Source: Oscillospiraceae bacterium
Lineage (GTDB): Bacteria > Bacillota > Clostridia > Clostridiales > Clostridiaceae
Length of the DNA stretch: 6,918 nucleotides
Direction of reading: 5' to 3'
NCBI GenBank assembly: GCA_009785875.1
Contig: WQUF01000104.1
Span: forward strand, 1-6,918
In this document: one piece after another, positions 1 through 5,760 of the stretch
How the letters are laid out: every line of letters starts with the position of its first letter
Position numbering within the stretch: position 1 is the first letter of the stretch
The notes under the pieces: generated by a model
Databases searched by the model: none
Seen by the model: the letters and a program-made list of their open reading frames with translations, nothing else
What the model was told of the DNA's origin: nothing
Position numbers and translations under genes: made by a program

Positions 1-101
1 AAAGCTAAAAACCACCAAGCAAGATAGAACACACAGCAGACTATAAATAAGATGTTGCCTATAAAGATTTGTTTTTCTTGCGTATTAAAAAGCGAAAACA
101 T
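1..101 (-). CDS. Small membrane protein, N-terminal part only (cut by window edge)
   Basis: A frame opens at ATG 99-101 and stays open to the left edge, giving 33 residues and two leftover bases. The start is well supported: AGGAGG lies 6 nt upstream of the ATG, and the ATG is 38 nt after the stop of the alpha/beta hydrolase gene, so the gene probably belongs to that operon. The peptide begins MFSLFNTQEKQIFIGN and runs into a hydrophobic stretch with ILFIVCCVFYLAWWFLA, which looks like a first transmembrane helix with a Cys pair and a Trp pair. It carries no cleavable signal peptide that I can see. The family and function are unknown, and the C-terminus is outside the window. I am fairly sure that it is a real gene because of the ribosome binding site and the coherent membrane segment. 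Confidence 0.6.
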   Translation of the reverse strand, partial: MFSLFNTQEKQIFIGNILFIVCCVFYLAWWFLA

Positions 102-139
102 AGTTCTCCTCCTGTGAAGTCCTTATTAACAGCCTATTA

Positions 140-883
140 TTATTTCTTGAAATGATAATCTAAAAAGTCATTGACAACAGCATCAACAGCAGGGCTATCG
201 AAACCGTGACCACCACCAAAAACAGTATGCATTGCGACGCTGCAACCGTACTTCTCTAATTCGTTTCGAAGCAAGCGGCTATGTTCGATGTTGACCACAT
301 CATCTTTATCCCCATGTATGATTAAAAAAGGAGGTTCTGAGCCATTTATATACGTCAATGGACTTGCCATCAGTCCTTTTGCAGATGTGACAGATACACC
401 TAATAAAGTCTCTACCACATTATCGTCGTGATCTATTCGCCTAAGCTGTGTTGGACCATAAAAATCAATAACAGCATTTACCGAGCAATCTGATCCTTCA
501 GGTTCCCAATCTTTGTGACCAGCAGAGACTCCCATCAATGCAACAAGATGCCCACCTGCTGAATCCCCTGCGACACATACTTTTGAAAAATCAACAGGAT
601 ACTTATCTGCGTTTTGTCTGAGAAAAGCAAGTGCGTATTTGCAATCTTCAATACAGGCAGGGAATGGAGCTATGGTGCTGAGCCTATAATCAACGCTGGC
701 AACAGCATAACCTCTTTCGAGCTGCCCTTTTAACCCACACCATTTCCTATCACCCATCATCCATGCACCGCCGTGTATCCAAAATATCAATGGTGGTGAT
801 TCTACATTGTCTGGCAGGAATAAATCTATATAAAGCGTCATATCACCGATAGTTCGATAAGCAATATCCACTATTTCCTTCAT
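140..883 (-). CDS. Alpha/beta hydrolase, esterase/lipase type
   Basis: Predicted cytoplasmic serine hydrolase of the esterase/lipase (hormone-sensitive-lipase-like or BD-FAE-like) group; no signal peptide is visible. Using the ATG at 883 (247 aa), the oxyanion-hole motif HGGAW is at about residues 37-41, the nucleophile elbow GDSAGG has Ser at about 108, the acid is the Asp near 194 in HGDKDDVV, and the base is His near 226 in GGGHGF, so the triad is complete. Length is normal for a lidless single-domain member. An upstream GTG at 889 is possible, but the GAGGTG ribosome binding site fits the ATG at 883 better (5 nt spacing). That site overlaps the stop codon of the preceding metallo-hydrolase gene, with 9 nt between stop and start, which suggests translational coupling. 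Known family substrates are small carboxyl esters; the actual substrate cannot be read from the sequence. Confidence 0.88.
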   Translation of the reverse strand: MKEIVDIAYRTIGDMTLYIDLFLPDNVESPPLIFWIHGGAWMMGDRKWCGLKGQLERGYAVASVDYRLSTIAPFPACIEDCKYALAFLRQNADKYPVDFSKVCVAGDSAGGHLVALMGVSAGHKDWEPEGSDCSVNAVIDFYGPTQLRRIDHDDNVVETLLGVSVTSAKGLMASPLTYINGSEPPFLIIHGDKDDVVNIEHSRLLRNELEKYGCSVAMHTVFGGGHGFDSPAVDAVVNDFLDYHFKK

Positions 884-892
884 ATTCACACC

Positions 893-1690
893 TCACTTTT
901 TAAGCAATGTTTCTTCGCTGAAAACTATGGCAGCACCGTCATCCTCGTAAATATAAGGCTTAAGTTCCCTCATATTATTATATGGAACAGCTTTTTCTAT
1001 GGAAGCTTCCCTTGCAACTTTTATGTATTTTTGAAAATCAGATTTTGGATGAGGTTTATTGGAATGAGCTGTGAAGAATGTATCAAAATCCTGAGTCCAA
1101 ACTGTTTCAAGCATTTCTATGTATTTAGCTACCGATGTTGATTCTTTTAAGAACATCCACACGTGCTCGTTTGCTGAATCGCTGGTGAGCAATACCTTCT
1201 TTTCTAAAACCAAGAGTCCAACTGAACCTTTGGTGTGTCCAGGCATACCTATTACCTTTACGTGCAAATCTCCAAGGTCGAATACAGTATCTATAATGAG
1301 TTTTTTTAAATTTCCTGTACCTGCCTTAAGATAGGATTCAGCATCGAAGCTTTCAGGTGGTTTTTTATGGATTTTTTCAAGATCATGGATAATAGAAGCT
1401 CGAAACATTTCTGAAGTATGTTCACGGCACAGTTCAAAGTCATTTTCGTGTAAATAAACCTCATCAAATTGGTAAGCACCACAGGCATGATCGATATGAC
1501 CGTGACCAAGCACCACAATAAAAGGTTTAGATGTGATAGTCTTTATTGTCTCAACTATATTATCGATGCCAAAGCCGGTATCGAAGAGCAAAGCCTTGTC
1601 ACTGCCTACCAATAAATAAAAACATACATCCATTGGATCGTTGATTCTGTAAAGCCAAGGATGAATTTTGTCGATTTCATAAAAGCTCAT
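893..1690 (-). CDS. Metallo-beta-lactamase-fold hydrolase
   Basis: A 265-aa protein of the MBL fold, glyoxalase II-like branch, probably a cytoplasmic di-zinc hydrolase. The signature HxHxDH is present as H63, H65, D67 and H68 in GHGHIDH. The further metal ligands expected in the fold are visible: H152 in GHTKGS, D171 in LLTSDSAN and H209 in FTAHS, so the enzyme should be active. The start ATG at 1688-1690 is preceded by AAGGAGA with about 7 nt spacing. The gene is first in a tight group with the alpha/beta hydrolase and a small membrane protein. Two hydrolases in one transcript suggest stepwise breakdown or detoxification of an ester or thioester, but this is inference. Lactonase, thioesterase and beta-lactamase-like activities are all possible for this fold; I cannot choose among them. 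Confidence 0.88.
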   Translation of the reverse strand: MSFYEIDKIHPWLYRINDPMDVCFYLLVGSDKALLFDTGFGIDNIVETIKTITSKPFIVVLGHGHIDHACGAYQFDEVYLHENDFELCREHTSEMFRASIIHDLEKIHKKPPESFDAESYLKAGTGNLKKLIIDTVFDLGDLHVKVIGMPGHTKGSVGLLVLEKKVLLTSDSANEHVWMFLKESTSVAKYIEMLETVWTQDFDTFFTAHSNKPHPKSDFQKYIKVAREASIEKAVPYNNMRELKPYIYEDDGAAIVFSEETLLKK

Positions 1691-1728
1691 GATAGATTCT
1701 CCTTTTCAATAATTTTTATCATAAATTA

Positions 1729-1758
1729 ATTGTAATACAAATATATGTTCGTATTCAA
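1729..1758 (-). promoter_or_regulatory. Candidate sigma-A promoter for the MBL/alpha-beta hydrolase operon, overlapping a small palindrome
   Basis: On the minus strand, TTGAAT (1753-1758) and TACAAT (1729-1734) are separated by 18 nt, a plausible -35/-10 pair about 40 nt upstream of the MBL start codon. An 11-base perfect palindrome, TTGTAATACAA (1730-1740), overlaps the -10 box and could be a repressor half-site pair. Both boxes are imperfect and the DNA is AT-rich, so chance is a real alternative. I see no convincing hairpin terminator in the 114-nt gap that would separate this operon from the membrane protein gene upstream. Confidence 0.35.
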
Positions 1759-1804
1759 CTTATTTTATCACATAATATAAGACAATATTCGTGTTATAAC
1801 TTTC

Positions 1805-2221
1805 TCAATACATCAAAAAAGGGAACATACCTTTGTCATACAGTAGAATAAGAGCAAGCACCCCTTGAATTAATCCGATGATGAAAAAAATAACATGCAG
1901 TGACACAACTGTTGAAAGCATGATGCATTGTATAATGATCCATAGTGCGAGTCCTCCGCCGAGAATTCCACTAATATATCCTTGAAATTTTGACTTAAAG
2001 CAGAACATAAATGCGCCAAAAATATTGCCCAAGCCTATAAAGCAAAATAAAAATATGCCTGGTATGAGAAAATTGCTAAAAGGCGAATTCTTTAATGCAT
2101 CTACAGACATACCCAAAGGTGAATTTGGATTGCTAATAGCGGCAAAGCCTCCAGACATGGCACCTATGCCAACTAATAGGTGAATTATAATTGAAGTACG
2201 ATAGACTATCTTCATTTTCAT
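1805..2221 (-). CDS. Four-helix integral membrane protein of unknown function
   Basis: A 138-aa very hydrophobic protein with four predicted membrane segments at roughly residues 8-30, 50-74, 80-100 and 104-128. The loop between helices 1 and 2 is Pro/Asn/Ser-rich (ISNPNSPLGM) and contains the VDALKNSPFSNFLIPG region, which leads into a Gly-rich second helix (IGLGNIFGA). The protein ends in LYDKGMFPFLMY. No catalytic motif is visible, and I do not recognise a named family. Start: AGGAGG lies only 3 nt before the ATG at 2219-2221 and 9 nt before a second ATG at 2213-2215, so translation may begin at residue 3 (136 aa). It is separated from the MBL gene by 114 nt and is divergent from the ParB-like gene. 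Topology and function beyond membrane localisation are unknown. Confidence 0.75.
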   Translation of the reverse strand: MKMKIVYRTSIIIHLLVGIGAMSGGFAAISNPNSPLGMSVDALKNSPFSNFLIPGIFLFCFIGLGNIFGAFMFCFKSKFQGYISGILGGGLALWIIIQCIMLSTVVSLHVIFFIIGLIQGVLALILLYDKGMFPFLMY

Positions 2222-2359
2222 ATGCCTCCTGATAATAGAAAATTATTTGAATGGGTAATAAGCTGCCTATATTTTGAAACCACATCGTCTTTAAGATAAA
2301 AGTTAAATATTACAAAGCATAACTCTTCTAAAACTAGCTTGTCAAGAAGTTTCATTAAA

Positions 2360-2389
2360 TTTTCATCAGGGAAAAAATTGTTATATAAT
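2360..2389 (+). promoter_or_regulatory. Candidate promoter for the parB-like gene
   Basis: The 242-nt divergent gap 2222-2463 must drive both the membrane protein (minus) and the ParB-like gene (plus). A perfect TATAAT at 2384-2389 has a weak TTTTCA (2360-2365) 18 nt upstream, about 75 nt ahead of the ATG at 2464. The start codon itself has GGAG with 8 nt spacing. I could not identify a convincing promoter for the divergent gene, nor a parS-like palindrome, in this gap. Confidence 0.3.
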
Positions 2390-2463
2390 TTTATAAAAGA
2401 AGCATTTTTATTGATTTACCATCATAGAATGTTATTGATAATAATATTTTTGGAGTCCTGAAT

Positions 2464-3726
2464 ATGTTTTTTAAATTCTATGATGATGAAATAGAAACAG
2501 GTGAAATAAAGTTTAGAGAATCAAAAGAGGAAGATCAAGAGAATATCGATAGTCTACTTGAGCTCATAGAAACTGAAGAAGCTTTTACTCCATGTGAAGA
2601 AGAATCTATACGGGTTGAGGATTTATTGAGTCATTCTAACATTAATGAATTCCCTTATGAAGATCCCAATGATAGGGATATTTTCGATGCTTCATCTGCG
2701 AAAAAGATAAGACATGCTGATAAACCAAAGGATTTAAATTTAAGTTACAAACATAAGTATAATAACAAAGTTAGGTTCTTTCGTCTATCTGAATTAGTGG
2801 ATATAGACTATTCTGTTAATTTCTTTCCTCTTCCTGACGAAGAAGAGTTTTCAGACCTAGTTGAAAGTATCCGAAATTTTGGGATTTTAACACCGCTTTT
2901 AGTTCAAAAAGACAAGGATTCTAATAAATATATAGTGATAAGTGGAAGATCAAGGCGTGCTGCTCTATATACCCTGTTTAACCAGACTTCAGATGAAGTA
3001 TACCTATACGCCCCATGCCTAGAATTGGATGAAACTATTGATTTTTCAACAATTCAAGGTATAATACTCTCCACAAACTTAGCATACAGAAAGATACCAA
3101 AGGATATCCAGATAAAAGCGATTCTGCTCCTTGACGAGTGGTTATTAAAATCAAAAAGATACAATCGAGAAATGAATGTAACGGATGAAATTGCAAATAG
3201 AGCAGGAATATCGAAAACTACTGCAAACACTATTAGAGGCTTTAAAAATCTATCCCCACTAGCTCTTGATTTATTATATAAAAATCATATATCCAGAGGA
3301 GCTGCAAGGCTATTATCCATGATAGCTGACCATAAAAAACAGGACGCAATAATAACTAAACTTGGAAATGAAATAAACGACCTGAATAAAATAAGAGATA
3401 TGATAGATGAACCCGAAGATGAACCCAAAAAGGAAGTATACCATGAAGATACAAAGCCATCGTTACCAGCAATTCCTGAAAATACTAAAATAGAGATATT
3501 TGTTCATAAGGATGAAGTTGAGGATGTCTTAAAGAGCTTGATTAGCCTAAAGGGGAAGGCAGTTATAAAGTTCAATATATCAAAAAATGGTGAAATAGAC
3601 AAATACTTCAGGGTTAACTTAAATGAAAACCATATAAATCAATATATAAAAAATGGTTTTGTAACTAAAGGCACTGTGGACCTAATTAGAAGTGTAGATC
3701 ATAAAGAACTAGTAAAATATTCTTAA
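2464..3726 (+). CDS. ParB-like DNA-binding protein (ParB/RepB/Spo0J family), no ParA neighbour
   Basis: A 420-aa protein with a ParB core. Residues 1-100 form an acidic, low-complexity head rich in Glu/Asp. Residues about 104-170 look like the ParB nuclease/CTPase-like domain: a helix with SIRNFGILTPLLV, then VISGRSRRAAL where classical ParB has SGERRxRAA. The second nucleotide-contact region is recognisable as TNLAYRKIPKDIQ (about 204-216) in place of ENLQRxDL. A helix-turn-helix follows at about 238-262 (TDEIANRAGISKTTANTIRG), then a helical stretch with a charged linker (315-335) and a C-terminal domain (340-420) that I cannot assign. In known relatives such proteins bind parS-like sites and spread along DNA by CTP-dependent clamping. 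The gene stands alone on the plus strand between two minus-strand groups, without parA or replication genes, so it may act as a regulator or be a leftover from a mobile element. The product family is confident; the role is not. Confidence 0.82.
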   Translation: MFFKFYDDEIETGEIKFRESKEEDQENIDSLLELIETEEAFTPCEEESIRVEDLLSHSNINEFPYEDPNDRDIFDASSAKKIRHADKPKDLNLSYKHKYNNKVRFFRLSELVDIDYSVNFFPLPDEEEFSDLVESIRNFGILTPLLVQKDKDSNKYIVISGRSRRAALYTLFNQTSDEVYLYAPCLELDETIDFSTIQGIILSTNLAYRKIPKDIQIKAILLLDEWLLKSKRYNREMNVTDEIANRAGISKTTANTIRGFKNLSPLALDLLYKNHISRGAARLLSMIADHKKQDAIITKLGNEINDLNKIRDMIDEPEDEPKKEVYHEDTKPSLPAIPENTKIEIFVHKDEVEDVLKSLISLKGKAVIKFNISKNGEIDKYFRVNLNENHINQYIKNGFVTKGTVDLIRSVDHKELVKYS

Positions 3727-3745
3727 AAGTAGCAAAAAATTAACG

Positions 3746-3766
3746 GTTCACTGTTCATTATTCAAT
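3746..3766. repeat. Three degenerate 7-base repeats after parB
   Basis: GTTCACT, GTTCATT and ATTCAAT lie head to tail just downstream of the ParB-like stop codon. The units share the pattern (G/A)TTCANT. This is short enough to be chance in AT-rich DNA, but the 7-base period matches that of the much stronger repeat at 5703-5760. Confidence 0.35.
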
Positions 3767-3779
3767 ATTATTTGGATGC

Positions 3780-3902
3780 GCTCTGATGCAGAAGATATCG
3801 GCTGTTAACTAAAGAAGTAGGAATAAAAGTCTTAATGTAAAAGATATAGATGCATATAAAGTGAATAGAAACCTTGGTATTAAAAGCTTAGCCTATTTTT
3901 AA
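3780..3902 (+). pseudogene. Possible decayed gene remnant
   Basis: Within the gene-poor gap 3727-4144, two short plus-strand frames join into a protein-like string if one frameshift is allowed near 3831-3836. The first part, 3802-3834, reads LLTKEVGIKVL; after the shift, 3834-3902 reads NVKDIDAYKVNRNLGIKSL and ends at a TAA (3900-3902). The stop coincides with a hairpin, as expected at the end of a real gene. No start codon with a ribosome binding site is visible, and I recognise no family. This may be chance. Confidence 0.18.
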
Positions 3903-3926
3903 AAAATTAAAAAAAAAGGCTTATTT
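3890..3926 (+). terminator. Possible hairpin terminator downstream of parB
   Basis: AGCCTATTTTT (3890-3900) pairs with AAAAAAAGGCT (3911-3921) with one A·A mismatch, around a 10-nt A/T-rich loop. Four bases beyond the stem give TATTTGTG rather than a clean T tract, so the plus-strand terminator is weak. The A/T-rich stem could also work in the opposite direction. It is the only hairpin I see that could end the parB-like transcript, about 165 nt after its stop. Confidence 0.4.
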
Positions 3927-4099
3927 GTGTTGCAATTTAAAATAATCAATTCAACTTAAAAATAATATATAAGGTAATTATTAACTTTTAATATAATATA
4001 TTGTAATGTATAAAAAGTTTATAAGTATGTCTTAATTTAAGATCAATAGACAACAATTCTACATGCTTTTATTGATATAATTTTTATGCTCATAGAAAT
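3927..4099. other. Gene-free, strongly AT-rich spacer
   Basis: No reading frame, RNA gene or clear repeat is visible here. The stretch contains several TATAAT-like strings, including GATATAAT near 4074-4081, but none has a convincing -35 box or a gene downstream. It separates the convergent ends of the parB-like and nucleoside hydrolase genes. Confidence 0.5.
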
Positions 4100-4136
4100 G
4101 ATAAAACTAAGGTCACCAGCTCAAGCTGATAACCTT
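4100..4136 (-). terminator. Rho-independent terminator of the nucleoside hydrolase gene
   Basis: On the minus strand, starting 8 nt after the nucleoside hydrolase stop, AAGGTTATCAGC and GCTGGTGACCTT pair around a TTGA loop (4109-4136). The stem is uninterrupted with two G·T wobbles, and it is followed by AGTTTTAT. Position, stem strength and T tract fit an intrinsic terminator closing the 4145-6917 gene group. Confidence 0.8.
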
Positions 4137-4144
4137 ATTAAACA

Positions 4145-5065
4145 TTATTTAGATATTTTTTTAAATAGATCCTCGAACAAAAAATCCCTTCTAATTTCAT
4201 ACACGTATTTTATCATATGCCTTGATTTGCTAAAAGCATAATGGTTATCATATTCTGGGATGGGGCTATATTCCAATCTATCATGCATAAATTTACCTTC
4301 GTCTTCTAAAAGCCATGCAACCGCAGTTACATCCCATATCACACGGCTCCAACAGCTGCTTTTTTGTCCTTTTTTTGCTTCATTTATCGTCGTTGTAAGC
4401 AAGTAATCGCAGAGCTTATTCTTACCTTCTAGCCAATGCGTAAGTTCGTATTCTGTTGTTGTAAAACTTGAGACTACTCCCATACAAGGCAGCTGTACCA
4501 ATGGTATTCCAGAGCCAAATACAATTCTTGCTGCAGCAATATCCTGTGATAAATTAAATTCGTCGTTAACCGGCCAGTCGTGAGCATGTCCACCAAGCCA
4601 GATTAAGACGATTTTGTCGATAATCTTAGGTTCCAGCAATATTGCAGAAGCCACATCCGTTATAGTTGCAATTCCAACGACATAAAGCGGATTTCCAGAG
4701 TCTCTTTCCATTGCAAGCTCGATCAAGTTCCTGGCAGCAGGTGATTCTACCCCTTCATGCTCGCTTTTAAGATAAGAGCGTGAGCCTTTAAATGTAATTT
4801 TTTTATAATCTTCTCTATCGATGAGCTCAAGGATGCGCATAATCTCATTATAGCTCTTCTCCATCCCATCCTCAGGTCCTGTTGATTTACTATTAGTAAA
4901 CGGTGCTGCGTAGATCCCTTTCAGGTTCAGCTTATCTTCATTCTTTATCAAATAAGATAAGGCAAATTGATCATCGATCTCATTGAAGGTATCCGTATCT
5001 ATCACCACATCCACCTTACCCTTAGGCTTTTGCAGCTTTCGTAGAATTTCTTCCAGATTCATCAT
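4145..5065 (-). CDS. Nucleoside hydrolase family protein (IUNH superfamily)
   Basis: Predicted cytoplasmic N-ribohydrolase that would split nucleosides into base and sugar for salvage. With the start chosen here (306 aa), the calcium-binding signature appears as DTDTFNEIDDQFAL at about residues 23-36, where canonical members have DxDPGxDDAxAL; this one is two residues longer between the Asp pairs. Further family features are VVGIATITDVASAI (about 129-142), a PVNDEFNLSQD segment (about 165-175) equivalent to AEFNxxxD, and IWDVTAVAWLL near the C-terminus, whose Asp matches the last metal ligand. The residue before that Asp is Trp where inosine-uridine hydrolases usually have His, so substrate or activity may differ. 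Start: an ATG at 5080 lacks a ribosome binding site, while AGGAG sits 5 nt before the ATG at 5065 (a second ATG follows at once). It may be co-transcribed with the DUF2284 gene 83 nt upstream or use its own AT-rich promoter. Confidence 0.85.
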   Translation of the reverse strand: MMNLEEILRKLQKPKGKVDVVIDTDTFNEIDDQFALSYLIKNEDKLNLKGIYAAPFTNSKSTGPEDGMEKSYNEIMRILELIDREDYKKITFKGSRSYLKSEHEGVESPAARNLIELAMERDSGNPLYVVGIATITDVASAILLEPKIIDKIVLIWLGGHAHDWPVNDEFNLSQDIAAARIVFGSGIPLVQLPCMGVVSSFTTTEYELTHWLEGKNKLCDYLLTTTINEAKKGQKSSCWSRVIWDVTAVAWLLEDEGKFMHDRLEYSPIPEYDNHYAFSKSRHMIKYVYEIRRDFLFEDLFKKISK

Positions 5066-5079
5066 AAATTCTCCTCTCA

Positions 5080-5099
5080 TATAATATAATTATATTATA
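5080..5099. promoter_or_regulatory. Perfect 20-base AT palindrome upstream of the nucleoside hydrolase gene
   Basis: Bases 5080-5099 consist only of A and T and read the same on both strands, with TATAAT at each end on opposite strands. The site lies just upstream of the ribosome binding site and could be a -10 region with overlapping operator, or a small hairpin in the leader. I could not find a good -35 box at the right distance. Chance palindromes are commoner in pure A/T DNA, which lowers confidence. Confidence 0.35.
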
Positions 5100-5148
5100 C
5101 TTAATTTGAATTATTTAAAAGAGGGAAAGTTTGTATTTGAATCAATTA

Positions 5149-5685
5149 TTATTTTAGAAACACTCCTGAAAAGTAAGTCACAGTATTAATCCCATTGATA
5201 TACTTAAGCTTGCTTACTTCACAAATTTTTGTCACGTTTATTCCATAAGCCTCAAGAGAAGACAATGCATCATCAGGATAGCGACATGGCTCGTTTGTTT
5301 GAATGGCGCATTTCTCGCACAACGAACAACCACCAGCTCCAAGCACCAGTGCATTGTCTCGTCCTAATTCATCATAAACAATCTGTGCTATCTCATGAGT
5401 CATGGCGTTATGCTTTCTCTGCCCCTCCATCATTCCTTCATAATCAAAGGAATCTTCCAGCTTATAGATATTCTGCCATATGATAGCCCTGGAGAAAGAT
5501 TGGAGCTTTTGAATCAATTCGTCAACCTTACCAATTAACGGCGGACAGGTATAATTCTTAGCAAACCTGCCACATGCGTTCTTTTCGCATAGTATCCTCA
5601 ATTCAGGGGAGAATACCAGCTTTTGAACAGGTATTTCTTCTGCTTTATATGCACCCATATCAAGGCACAATTTTACGATATCCAT
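5149..5685 (-). CDS. DUF2284 Cys-rich predicted metal-binding protein
   Basis: A 178-aa soluble protein matching the DUF2284 pattern. In the numbering from ATG 5685, an N-terminal cluster has Cys at about 33, 38 and 47 in CEKNACGRFAKNYTCPP. A C-terminal cluster GAGGCSLCEKC has Cys at about 120, 123 and 126, with another Cys near 134 in EPCRYP. Seven Cys in two groups are consistent with iron-sulfur or other metal binding. The reaction is not known for the family, to my knowledge. Start: GTG 5697 and TTG 5694 fall inside or too near the AAGGAGGTG ribosome binding site, so the ATG at 5685 (11 nt after GGAGG) is preferred. The gene follows the ASKHA ATPase gene on the same strand, with the palindromic repeat 5703-5760 in between; metal-cofactor activation is a shared theme of the pair, by inference. 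Confidence 0.85.
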   Translation of the reverse strand: MDIVKLCLDMGAYKAEEIPVQKLVFSPELRILCEKNACGRFAKNYTCPPLIGKVDELIQKLQSFSRAIIWQNIYKLEDSFDYEGMMEGQRKHNAMTHEIAQIVYDELGRDNALVLGAGGCSLCEKCAIQTNEPCRYPDDALSSLEAYGINVTKICEVSKLKYINGINTVTYFSGVFLK

Positions 5686-5702
5686 TTCTATCAACACCTC
5701 CT

Positions 5703-5760
5703 TAGTGTCTAGTGGCTAGTGGTTAGTGGCTAGTCACTAGGCACTAACCACTAGCCACTA
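5703..5760. repeat. Palindromic array of eight 7-base units
   Basis: Eight consecutive heptamers with the theme TA(G/A)NNN(C/T), such as TAGTGGC, TAGTGGT, TAGTCAC and TAGCCAC, fill 5703-5758. The first half carries TAGTGGC-like units and the second half their complements, so the whole folds on itself: a perfect 19-bp stem (5710-5728 with 5742-5760), one G·G mismatch, then five more pairs around a single C at 5735. It overlaps the last codons and TAG stop of the ASKHA gene and abuts the AAGGAGG of the DUF2284 gene. In RNA it would form a very stable hairpin without a T tract, so it resembles a processing or stability element or a small dispersed repeat more than a terminator. Confidence 0.85.

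Noticed and set aside
1119..1518. Open frames on the plus strand (1119-1334) and in another minus frame (1306-1518) within the MBL gene
   Set aside because: They lie inside a gene with intact motifs, have no ribosome binding sites, and encode unstructured strings.
2389..2398. TTTTATAAAA palindrome upstream of parB as an operator
   Set aside because: It is too short and A/T-only in a region where such strings are expected by chance.
3927..4099. Small RNA gene driven by TATAAT-like boxes in the AT-rich spacer
   Set aside because: No -35 partner, no structured transcript and no terminator in the right place could be identified.
5063..5080. ATG 5080 as nucleoside hydrolase start
   Set aside because: The AGGAG ribosome binding site lies downstream of it and fits the ATG at 5065.
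5703..5760. CRISPR-like or Rho-independent terminator reading of the palindromic array
   Set aside because: Units are 7 bases with no spacers, so it is not CRISPR. The hairpin has no T tract on the minus strand, and the next gene's ribosome binding site follows at once.
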